DNA of 64,000 nucleotides, from positions 2,853,572 through 2,917,571 of the forward strand of contig OX419347.1 of the NCBI GenBank assembly GCA_948470475.1. Reading direction: 5' to 3'. The notes under the pieces are model-generated. The model did not search any database. It saw only the letters and a program-made list of their open reading frames with translations, and was not told where the DNA came from. Below are positions 1-9,500 of the stretch, piece by piece. The position numbers and the translations under genes were made by a program. The stretch comes from Galaxea fascicularis (taxonomy: Eukaryota; Cnidaria; Anthozoa; Scleractinia; Euphylliidae). The first letter of the stretch is position 1; every line of letters starts with the position of its first letter.

Positions 1-88
1 AGTGTGATAACTCCCAGCCAAAGCCAATCCCCTGCTTTCTTTCTTCTTTAACCTTGTTTGCTTGGCCATCACATTTCTCTTATTATAG

Positions 89-1714
89 GAGGTAAGGCCT
101 TGAAGGATGACGACAAGTTAGAGACCTTGGAAGTCAAGGATGGAGGACGATTGTACTTTAAAGACTTAGGTAATGATGTTGTCATACTGTGCAGTTCCAC
201 AAAATATCCCTCACTCCCCCATGGAAGGTCAGTGGAAATTCCAAGGGGGAGGGGGTGGCCAAAGCAAAACTGTTCAAAGAAAAGTATGGAGCTAAATTGA
301 AATTTCTGGAGGGGTGGGGGTGGAAATGAAAAAACCTTCTGTGGGTGACTGTGAATATTTTCTGGAACCACACAATACACATTCTATTTGGCTATATTTA
401 TTCCACATTCTTTTACAATCATGTAGTTTGAAGTTTATTTATGTATCACTGTATTATTTTGTGTTTTCAGGTCCCCAGATAAGCTGGAGAACAGTAAGTG
501 GAATATTTGCTTTTGTGTCCGTTTTTGACAAGGAAAGAATCATTAATAAATTATGTGAACATATAGAAAAACATTTTCGTGTACACAAAATGTTAAATTA
601 CAGACCTGATTTACTTGTTTGTATTATGAATCACAGTCCACAGGTCATTTTCAATATCTATTTGTAATTATTTTCAGGTATTTTTAGCCGAGTATGCAAG
701 TCCTCTAATATTTTACATGCTGCTGTATCCACGACCCTCGATTGTTTATGGAGCTGGTGCTGCAACCAAACCATATGCTCCTGTGGTGCAGTAAGTTTTC
801 AACCCTCTGTGGATAGCATCGTGTGGCTCCAGAAAATATACACCCCTTCTCCCATGGAAGGTTTTTCTAGTTTGCACCCCCCCCCCCCCACACACACACC
901 CATCCAGAAATTCAGATGTAACTCCATACATTTCTTTAAAAAACTTTTGCTTTTGGCACACCCCTCCCCCTTGGAAAATCTATTGACCTTCTGTGGGGGG
1001 AGGTATGGCTAAATTGTGCAAGTGCACATGAAGTATTTCTGAGCGTACACATAAGCTATATTATATGTGGCATGCTACTCTACACCGGTTTTGGTGCCTT
1101 TTGACTGTAGAGTACTGGTAACCCCACCCCCTGTCCCCTACAAGCATTTGGTTAGATTTGCAGATGGCTCACACCCCCTATGAAAGTACTTTCATTGCCA
1201 ATAGGCCCTTTTCCATTTCCTAATTTTCATTGTTTCTCTTGTAGTTTTGCCGCAGCTTGTTGGTCAGGGCATTTTGTAAAAAGGTTGTTGGAGACAATTT
1301 TCGTTCATCGATTCTCCCATGCAACTATGCCCTTGTTCAATCTTTTTAAGGTAAGTTGTTTTAGGCCCAATTTTCCTGCTCTCTCGCATCCAGTCTTTTG
1401 TCCTCAGTGGGGAAGATGCACAGGTTCATTTTAAACCAAACAGCAGCTGGTAATTGCGTCCTCATTATTTGTTGAGATTCTTACTTCTTCTTACTTCTTG
1501 AGTTTTGGAGGGAGTGAACATTGAAGTGAACTGACCTATTTTTTCTATTTTTTCTTTTCCTTTTCATTTCCTTCTTGGAATTCTGAAGAATTGTGGCTAT
1601 TATGGGTGAGTTAATTATCGTTGATTCTGTTACAAGTTGAGGCTGTTTCATTGAATTAGTTTTGGTAAAATTGAATGATGCATATGAAAGAAATCATTAA
1701 CCCAAAATTGACCT

Positions 1715-1749
<35 letters not shown>

Positions 1750-4193
1750 AGAGCATCGCAGTGGAATCGCGAGGTCACAGGTTCAAGCCCCGTTGAAGTC
1801 CTGAATTTTTTCAGGCTTCTTTACCCTATTGTAAAAATTGCGATCACAACTGCGACCATCATTCTGCATTTGATTTGGTATAATTATGACATAATTAAGC
1901 TGTTGCATCAATCCCTCATTACTTTGGTTGCATCTTATATGCAACTCTGCTTAACCCTTAATTTCTCCTTTTAGTAACACTGTTGTGAGAAAAAAGAAAG
2001 TGATCAACAAGTGACAGAGGTTGATATATTCATGCTGATCTAAAGGGTTAAATGTAAAACACCTGAGTCCTAGTCAAATAAAAATAAGTACATTGACAAA
2101 GATCTTAGTGTGATTCTCTCAACCATTTTGCTATGTACAATTACAAATTATTACTTTAAGGAGGCTGGAAAGGGTTTTTAGCTGTACGTGCGCGCGTAAT
2201 CTACACAAGCCATAACTAAGATGTACACGTCAGCTGAATGAATCAAAATCAAGCACACCAGAAGTTAAATACTGCGTGAAATCGCGAAAAACAGAAATAA
2301 AATTTTGCTTGGTGACCTATCTTGATTTTTTGCATGCACATACCATTCTCAATGGCACTTCAAATATAACAGGTTGGAGGAAAATTATCTAGCAGAATTT
2401 TCTGTAAACCATAAAGCATGTTTTTTAAAATGTATTAAATTCTACAAGATAAATTTTTTTCATACTGCCTGAAAAGTTAAAGAATTTCGGGAGCTTTCGA
2501 ACAAAGAAATGAAAACGATGATAGGTCACCGAATTAGTTTTTTAGATAATTTACAAAAACTGACATTTAGAGGACCTTTTTGTGGACCTGGGGCATTGTC
2601 ATGGTAACTGATATGATGTCACAAGCACCCTTAAAATATAGCCCAGCAATAGAGTTCCAAGGAGACATATAGTTTGCCTACACCATTAAATATCTTTCTT
2701 TGCAATCTTTCATCGTTTCCCAAACACTAGATCAGCAAAAAACCCTTTTGAGCCTACTTAAGTGCCATGATGATTTAGCCCTGGCAGTAAGTTTTTTTCC
2801 TCACATAATTTTACATACTGGGAGCTTAATACTTAGGACAGTTGACGATGTCTTGGTTGTATTTTTCAGGGGTTTTGGTGTACTGGTTGGATATTTTATC
2901 AATCATCCTTTGTACACACCTCCATGTAAGTATATTAATTTTATTTGTCTATTTATTTTTAATTTATTCTTTAAATTAAATAGTTAGTTAATCAGTTAAA
3001 GGAATGAATGAATTGATGAATTGATGAAAACACTTTTTCTGTCTGTTGTTAGTGTTTGGTGATGCCCAGATTTACACTGCTTTAGGTTTCTTCTTGGTAA
3101 GTTGAATTTCAATCTCTTTCACTCTCCTCACTTAAAGATGGCCCATTAGTTATGGGGAAAGGGGGAAGGGTGGGAGAAAAGGAAAAAAGGAAAGAAACAA
3201 AATTGTGAAATGTCCACTACCAAAAGAAAATCCTGCATGAACAAATGCCACAAAAAAATTATTGTGGAAGCTAAAAATACCCCACCGCCCTTCCCCCATC
3301 CAATCACTTTTATTGTCCATCTCTTAGAAAATTTGACAAAATTCAAAATTTAGAAATGGTGTGTCTTGTCCCTGTCTCTTTACATTCTTTATTTGTTCTC
3401 TCCCATTTTCCAGTGAGGTGGCATTCTGATTTTCCAAGTTATGATTATACATGTATGTATTTCAATTTCACAGTTCAATGAATATGGCAACTATGTCATC
3501 CATTGTGCCTTGCGGGATCTAAGACCTCCAGGTTTGTGATTTGCAATTTACCACCTTTAACTCCTTTAACTACCAAGATGTGATAATTAATTCTCCTTTT
3601 TAGCTGCTATACAGTTCCTTGTGCATTAGTTAAGAGAATTTGGGGTTACATCAAGATAAAACCCTGTGGCTGATGAATTTGTCTATTCTCATCACGTGTC
3701 TGCTGGACAATGTATTCATATTATAAGGACAAGATTCATGCCAATTACTTCTTTTTGCAGGTACCAAAGAGAGGAAAATCCCTTACCCGACATCTCATCC
3801 GATGACTAAGCTGTTTAGACTGGTCTCCTGTCCAAACTACACATATGAGGTGAGCTCAAGGTTTAAAAACCTTTGTCGTTTGTTAACTCTATTGGTCATT
3901 AAACACAACGAGAAGTTGGACCAACTGGGCCGATTACTGTTTTTTTTTTAATCAACAGAGTTGGTAATGTAAATTGACCACCATACAGAATCCCTGTGGC
4001 ATTCTGGTCCCGGTTGATCAAAGGCTCGATAGCACTATCCGCTGGATAGTGATTTATCCGATGGATAGCGCTATCCAACGTTTGAACAACCGGGGCCTGG
4101 ATGCCACAGGATTTTTTAGAATCCCTGAACGGTGGTCAATTTACATTATCAACTCCGTTGATAAAACCAAATTTTTGTGAACTACTTCCCCAT

Positions 4194-4224
<31 letters not shown>

Positions 4225-5378
4225 CCCCCTTTATCGATTACTGTTTTGCTTGGTTAGCAAGGCTGTATGCTTAGGCTAAACCTTCTTATAAAGTCGTGCT
4301 TTGATGTAACAAGTAGAAATACTTTCCCCCCTCTTATCTCTTAACGCAAGCAAACAAGTTGTAGTTGGTATGGGATTAGCCCCCAAGCGGATACTCCTCA
4401 GAATTCTTGGTAGGGCTGTGCTGCCCAGTTTTTCCAAATCCTGACACTTTCAAACCAAAACGTGCCATTTTTCACACCCGTTTTCAGGCCTTGGCATCAG
4501 CTTGTCATCACTTCCGAAAACAAGAATTGGTAAAATTCAGCTCGTATGATATATTTTGGTAACTTTTCTTTCTCTACTATTCATTTGGAGTTGAAAAGGC
4601 AAATCCGTTTATACGCTCTCGGCGTGGTTCCCTTGAAAACCATACCCGTTTTCAGACCAAAATGGCTCACAAACCATACCTATTGGGGCTGCACATACCG
4701 AAACAGATTATCTAACTTTATTTGGAGCAATTTGACTTGCGGCGAAGTGACCAGTGGAGCGAAGTGACCGGATCCCTTTGATTCCATCAAGGCCCTTTCT
4801 TTTTCGTCTTAGATATTTCCAACTGAGATCTGAACTCTTTGCAAACTTTTCTTCCTTTTGCAGGTTGGGTCTTGGATGGCGTTTTGTGTGATGACGCAGA
4901 CTTTAACAGGTACAGTTTATGAGGAACAGCATCGCGGAAAGTGCTACTCATGAGCCACTGAGTATCTTTCGTTTGAATGGTCACACTTTAGGATTTCATC
5001 CACAGACTCAAAAGTTAGAACCACCTTGTACAGCATAATAGACAGTACTGCTCAGTAGCTTTCATTTGAATGGTCACACTTTAGGATTTCACCCACTGAC
5101 TCAAAAGTTAGAACCATAATTATACAGTATAATAAACAGCAACACGGGAAATTCGAAAGGTCACACTTTTGGATATGGATTTAAGATTTGGAAATATTTC
5201 CCGTGGCTAACTCGGAAAAAGCTAACCGCAGATAATTTTCTCTCTTTCAGCAATCCTATTCACTTTGGCTGGATTCTATCAGATGGCAGTTTGGGCGATC
5301 GGCAAACATCGAAACTACCGCAAGGAATTCAAAGATTACCCAAAGGGCCGAAAAGCCATTATCCCATTCTTTCTGTAA
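89..5378 (+). CDS. TECR: Trans-2,3-enoyl-CoA reductase, 3' part of gene (11 exons seen)
   Basis: The product reduces trans-2-enoyl-CoA to saturated acyl-CoA with NADPH, the last step of the very-long-chain fatty acid elongation cycle in the ER membrane. Exons: 89-169, 471-493, 678-790, 1245-1350, 1589-1605, 2870-2925, 3053-3096, 3474-3531, 3761-3849, 4864-4909, 5251-5378 (stop TAA). All junctions are GT-AG and the phases agree, giving about 252 residues here. The end of the N-terminal ubiquitin-like domain is seen (GKALKDDDKLE, then LYFKDLG). Next come the membrane region with RLLETIFVHRFSHATMPL and NHPLYTPP, then ALRDLRPPGTKERKIPYPTS and SCPNYTYEVGSWMAF, and the C-terminus ends AIIPFFL. These blocks match vertebrate TECR (as I recall it) in order and length, and belong to the steroid 5-alpha-reductase family. 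About 58 N-terminal residues should lie left of the window. Two exons are tiny (23 and 17 nt). At the 1605/2870 junction the YYWGF of human TECR, recalled from memory, reads YYGGF. Confidence 0.95.
183..385. repeat. GC-rich palindromic MITE, copy 1
   Basis: The repeat sits in a TECR intron. Its ends form an imperfect inverted repeat (near TGTGCAGTTCCACAAAATAT and TATTTTCTGGAACCACACAA), with runs of C or G inside. Related copies lie at 812-1020 and 45055-45275. The short ORFs across it on both strands are artefacts of the palindrome. Confidence 0.75.
471..493 (+). CDS. TECR: TECR 23-nt micro-exon
   Basis: This exon lies between a TTTTCAG acceptor and a GTAAGT donor. It enters in phase 1 and leaves in phase 0, encoding the PQISWRT segment that joins the ubiquitin-like domain to the first membrane segment. 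A gene finder would easily miss it. Confidence 0.9.
812..1020. repeat. GC-rich palindromic MITE, copy 2
   Basis: This is the same family as 183-385. It shares the CCAGAAAATAT end, the CCCATGGAAGG block, a long C run and a CCCCTCCCCCTTGGAA block. It lies in the next TECR intron. Confidence 0.75.
1589..1605 (+). CDS. TECR: TECR 17-nt micro-exon
   Basis: This exon encodes NCGYY plus two bases of a Gly codon, between TTCTGAAG and GTGAGT. It matches the NCTYY block of vertebrate TECR. Its phases, 0 in and 2 out, fit both neighbouring exons. Confidence 0.85.
1730..1830 (+). repeat. tRNA-derived SINE-like sequence
   Basis: The sequence has a full tRNA-like head with a 7-bp acceptor stem (GGCTTCA with TGAAGTC), an A box (TAGCTCAGTTGGTAGAGC) and a B box (GGTTCAAGCCC). 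The anticodon loop would read GGA, but serine tRNAs have a long variable arm that is missing here. There are mismatches in the anticodon and T stems. A short hairpin (CCTGAA, T run, TTCAGG) follows. A similar CCTGAAT...AGGCTT tail recurs beside the tRNA-like element at 53215-53350, which argues for a SINE rather than a working tRNA gene. It lies in a TECR intron. Confidence 0.7.
1955..2055. repeat. TTAACCCTTTA-ended repeat fragment
   Basis: The fragment runs from TTAACCCTTAATTTCTCCTT to AAAGGGTTAA. It shares the block TAACACTG...TTGTGAGAAAAAAGAA...GTGATCAACAA with 9235-9300, and related ends occur at 51515-51700. It is probably a MITE. The rest of the 1606-2869 intron is AT-rich and shows nothing else I can name. 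Confidence 0.55.
3950..4162. repeat. Nested pair of MITEs
   Basis: The outer inverted repeat runs from ATCAACAGAGTTGGTAATGT to ACATTATCAACTCCGTTGAT, with GACCACC/GGTGGTC and GTGGCAT/ATGCCAC further in. Inside it, about 4003-4102, is a second element with ends TCTGGTCCCGGTTG and CAACCGGGGCCTGGA. Its core is palindromic (GATAGCACTATCC...GGATAGCGCTATCC). It lies in a TECR intron. Confidence 0.75.
4911..5170 (-). repeat. 106-bp dispersed satellite, reverse copy (TECR intron)
   Basis: There are two to three decayed units with GGTCACACTTTAGGATTTCA, CTCAAAAGTTAGAACCA and CAGCATAATAAACAGCA. They are the reverse complement of the clearer array at 9655-10040. Confidence 0.8.
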
Positions 5379-6577
5379 CGAAACTGGTCAACATTTAAGT
5401 TTAGGTGTCCGAGCGATCAGCCAAGAAAATAAACACTCTCTGGTTAGAATCTTATCAACTTTGTGTCAGATTAATAGGGTTAGGCACCTACTCCAGGGAC
5501 CGCACAGAGGGAGAACGCCCCCCCCCTCCCCCTCCTCCCCTCCTACCCACCCACCCACACTTTTGTGGAAAAAATACTAAATTTAGCGAAATGGATTTCC
5601 AAAAATGAAAAACACTTTCACGGGATTAAAGAGGTCGGCTACAGCTGGTGGACCTCGCGGGAATAAATGCACATTTGTGACTGTACTTTAACCATTGTTA
5701 AAATTCTTTAACTGTCATCATAGACTTATGGCAACTGGCTTTCAACTACTCGTTTTAATAAAAAGATAGGAAGGAAATAATTTGTTGCCATGTCCGTGTT
5801 AACTGTTTATCTGTAGTGCCCCTTGCCTTTTCACCGTGGAAAAATCCTGACTCTTAATTTAATTTCGCGAGAAACTGAAAATGGAATGGAATCGCAACAC
5901 TGCGAACGTGTTAGCAAACAGCAATGGGGTTTGGCTTAGTGAAGAGACTCAACGTCATGACTCAAAGTCATGAACCAAAGAGAGTAAAAAACAATCTAAA
6001 GTTGTCACTTGTCAGTGAGTGTGTTCTCTCGTTACGGACTTTTTCCTCTTTTCTTTCGTGTCGTATTCTTGAGAGAAAGCCGGTGGGTTTAAAGCACCGA
6101 CGATCGCCCCCATCTTTAAAGCAGAAAAAGACCAACACTGTAAGGATGAAAAATGCCAATAGGTGGAGCTTCGTTACAACGCCCTTTTGCTTCCCCATTT
6201 TTCAGCAATTGCACAGGACGGGAAGGAGTTGAGAATGCGGCGGATTCTGTTGATGGTGATTTCTCTATCTTCTCTTGGCCTCATTCACCTTGAGATACAC
6301 TCTAAACGTTAACGCCATTTTGAAAATAGCGAATAGCAGCGAATGCACGCCCCTGCTGTTGTACAACCTGTTTTTTTTTTTCTGAAAGCCAAGCTTTCCG
6401 AGCAGGTCACAAAGCGAAGTGCCGAGTGAAAATATCGAGAAGCGGTGAGTAAAGCGAACGTCCTACACGTGACATGTACGTCACGGAAGTAAATACAGTA
6501 ACAACACTCGTTTGGTCTTGAGCTTCCTTGCATTTGCGGGCTTCCGATACGGCTGTATTTCGCTTGATTCACGCCAG
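5379..6577. other. TECR 3' UTR and intergenic gap
   Basis: This holds the TECR 3' UTR, a C-rich decayed repeat (5505-5665, related to 7866-8016 through GGTC(G/A)GCTA(C/A)AGCTGG and a GGAAA/GAAAA block) and the upstream region of the methyltransferase gene. No TATA box is obvious. ORFs here show no recognisable protein family. Confidence 0.6.
5428..5433 (+). terminator. TECR: Poly(A) signal of TECR (AATAAA)
   Basis: A canonical AATAAA lies about 50 bases after the stop codon. A second AATAAA at 5757-5762 is an alternative further downstream. Which one is used cannot be told from sequence. Confidence 0.5.
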
Positions 6578-9500
6578 ATGGATGCATCGAAGGAGATCAA
6601 GTCTATGAAACTGTGTAAGTAAATTTTGTCTTTGATTTTCTGAGCACAGGAGAACCTACCCCATATAACAGTAAATATCGATTTACTGTGTATCACTTAG
6701 ATCCAAGTGTGTATCCGGGATCGTTTCATTCCATGGTCTTTTCCTTAAATGTCAGAATCACTTCGTTCTATAGAATAAATTGATTCGATCCATACTGCTT
6801 GTCACTCGTATGGCAGTGCTTCCCGATGTGACTGATGGGCGTTGTATGCTTCGTTCCTCAAAAGCCTCCGTCATCAACGCCGAGGTGGTCCGAAATGGCC
6901 CAGTATTCTTTTATCGCTCAGTTATTTTTAAAAGCGTATGTATTTGATATATTCCTAAAACCTTGTATATTTCACACGTTTGTAGATGACCACATTGACA
7001 GAATCAACAAGGAATTAACAGAGGTACATATACATGTATCCTTTTATCATTATTTATGGGGTCTTTTAAAATATAAGACAGAAAGGTCACTTTCATAGGG
7101 GGGAGTATCAGGCAACCTTTTGAATCCGGAATGCGAAATCCGGAAAGCGGAATCCAGAATCCGGAAACTGATGTCCGAAATTCAAAGACGGTAACCTTCA
7201 ACCGGATGGAAAGTAGAGCTGAAAACAAAGTGTCGTTAAATGTGAGACTTCGCTCTATTTGCTTGTCGATCATTACCCAGTTGTTTAGTGGTTACTGGCA
7301 ACAGTGCACTCTTGGGGTACCTATACTTACAATAGATTGGTATACTACTAAGGTGGGATCCATCCGTTACAGTTACTGTAGTAATACTTCTAGTTGCTTC
7401 ATATGCTACAGAAACCATGGTAACCTCTAACCACTGAGGTGGCCTGTGGCTTGTGTGTGAAGTTAACCAACTAAACTTTAATTCTTATAGCTTGGATATA
7501 AAGATGGGGATCCATTTAAAGTGGAGGATGTGTCCAAGTTTGATCAGATGCATTATTATGGTACACAGGCTGTTGACGAAGCAGTGAAGGCACTCGGAAT
7601 AAGGTAATATTTGGAAACAGAACTACAGTGGATGGTCTTCATTGTCATTACATACACCAGACAACATTGACTTATCATATGAGCAACAGACACTGCTGTG
7701 TGGGGTACACATGGGCAAGATTTCCACATAGCCCAATACATTAATAATTATACATGCATTTTGTGACTTAAACTCTATTTGTTTTTGGAACAGGGTTAGT
7801 ATAACAATGATACATGTATAATTAATGTCAATTAATGGCAATAATGCTGCAGATAGATATAGTGACCAGATACCAGGGGCTGGGGGGGTGGGGGAAATCA
7901 GGCTCCCCTTTTGGGGGAAAATAGTGAATTTAGAAAAATACATTGCAAAAGCTGAAAATTTCTTTCACAGGATGTAATAGTGGTCAGCTAAAGCTGGCGG
8001 ACCTTGCAGGAAAACATCCAAGCCTGACGGAATAAGTCTCCTGTCTTATACTGAGTTAGATGCATTTCAAACATTTTTAGAGTCAGCCTCCCCCCCCCTC
8101 AGTTGAAGAGGCAGGAGTGGCCCCCGCACGTTAAAATGTGCTCCATGGGTCCTGGATACTGGGCTGAGATGTGCAAAAGAAAGCCGGGGTATCCAGCTAC
8201 CTATTGTGGTGTATTTTTCACAGTACCTGGTAATCTAACTGAGAAATTCTGGGGGAAATCCCCAGTGCCCAGCTCCTATCTAATGAAAGCCCTGCAGATA
8301 AGCTCCAAAGCAGAGGGCCCCAGTGGTAATACCATCATTACAAGCCTGAGTTTCCTTTTTGATGCAAAGTTAAAAAATTGACATTATTTAATATGAATAA
8401 CATTAACAGTCACTGTGGATCAAATTCTGGAAGTCTTGGTTTTAGAGAAGCTTAGTTTTGCTCCAACTTCTTGGAGCAAAACCAACAACTAAGAACAAAC
8501 TCAACCCATGTGATGCCAACTCCAGGATTCATTGGTCACATTGGTCACACTTGTGGTAGGCTAGTGCTTTCACCACTATACAATCTCTGCTCCTTAAAGT
8601 GTGGGTTAGTCTCAAGGGTACCAATGACCATTGGTTTGTAAATGTCCAGCTTGAATCATGCTTTACATGAAACATTAAAAGCCCTGGCTAATTTCTGTAA
8701 AATGATTATTATTATTAAATAATAATTTCTATACACTGTATATCTAGCTCTAGCCACCATATCCTAGATGTAGGTTCAGGTCTTGGTGGACCAGCGCGGC
8801 ACATCGCTCACACAACAGACTGCATGGTGACTGCGCTTGAGCTGCAAGAGGATTTGCACAAGGAAGCTGAAAATCTTACTCGCAGATGTAACCTACAGCA
8901 GAAGCTGAACCATATTACAGGGGATTTTCTGCAATTAGACTTTGGTATGTTTTTACAGCTGATTGGTTGAGAGTCTGGTGAATAATTAAGGGTTTTAAAT
9001 TTGTAATTAAATTACAATTTTTATAAGCTTAAAATAAACATGACTTTGAGGCTCTGGGAAATAAAATAAGGATTTCTATGAGTTTTTTCCCAGAGCCTTG
9101 AGGTGATGTCTTTTGTGAAAGAGTGAATGTTAATGTATTGAAATTAGCTATTAAACAGCAGAAAAGAAAGACTGGCTGGTTAACTGAATGGCTAATAATA
9201 CACTTTGACACCCAGTGCCTACTAGAAATTATTTCACCATTAAGTAACACTGCTGAATCAAACATAAAGGTTGTGAGAAAAAAAGAAGTGATCAACAATA
9301 GACAAAGGTCTTGATTGTTTAACAAATTCTCCTCATCATTACCATAGAAAATGTATGTATAGAACAGTGTAGAGAAATATATACATACTAATATTAGCAT
9401 TGAAAGGATTAAAACAAATTGAAAATCACTGGGCAGATTATATCTTGTGCTTTCCAATAATTAAAAGATAATATTTAATACTCTTTTATCATTTCAGGAG

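Noticed and set aside
1730..1803. Functional tRNA-Ser(GGA) gene
   Set aside because: Serine tRNAs need a long variable arm, which is absent, and two stems have mismatches; a SINE-like head fits better.
9029..9457. 142-codon reverse-strand hydrophobic ORF
   Set aside because: It covers a methyltransferase intron and a repeat; hydrophobicity follows from AT-rich DNA.
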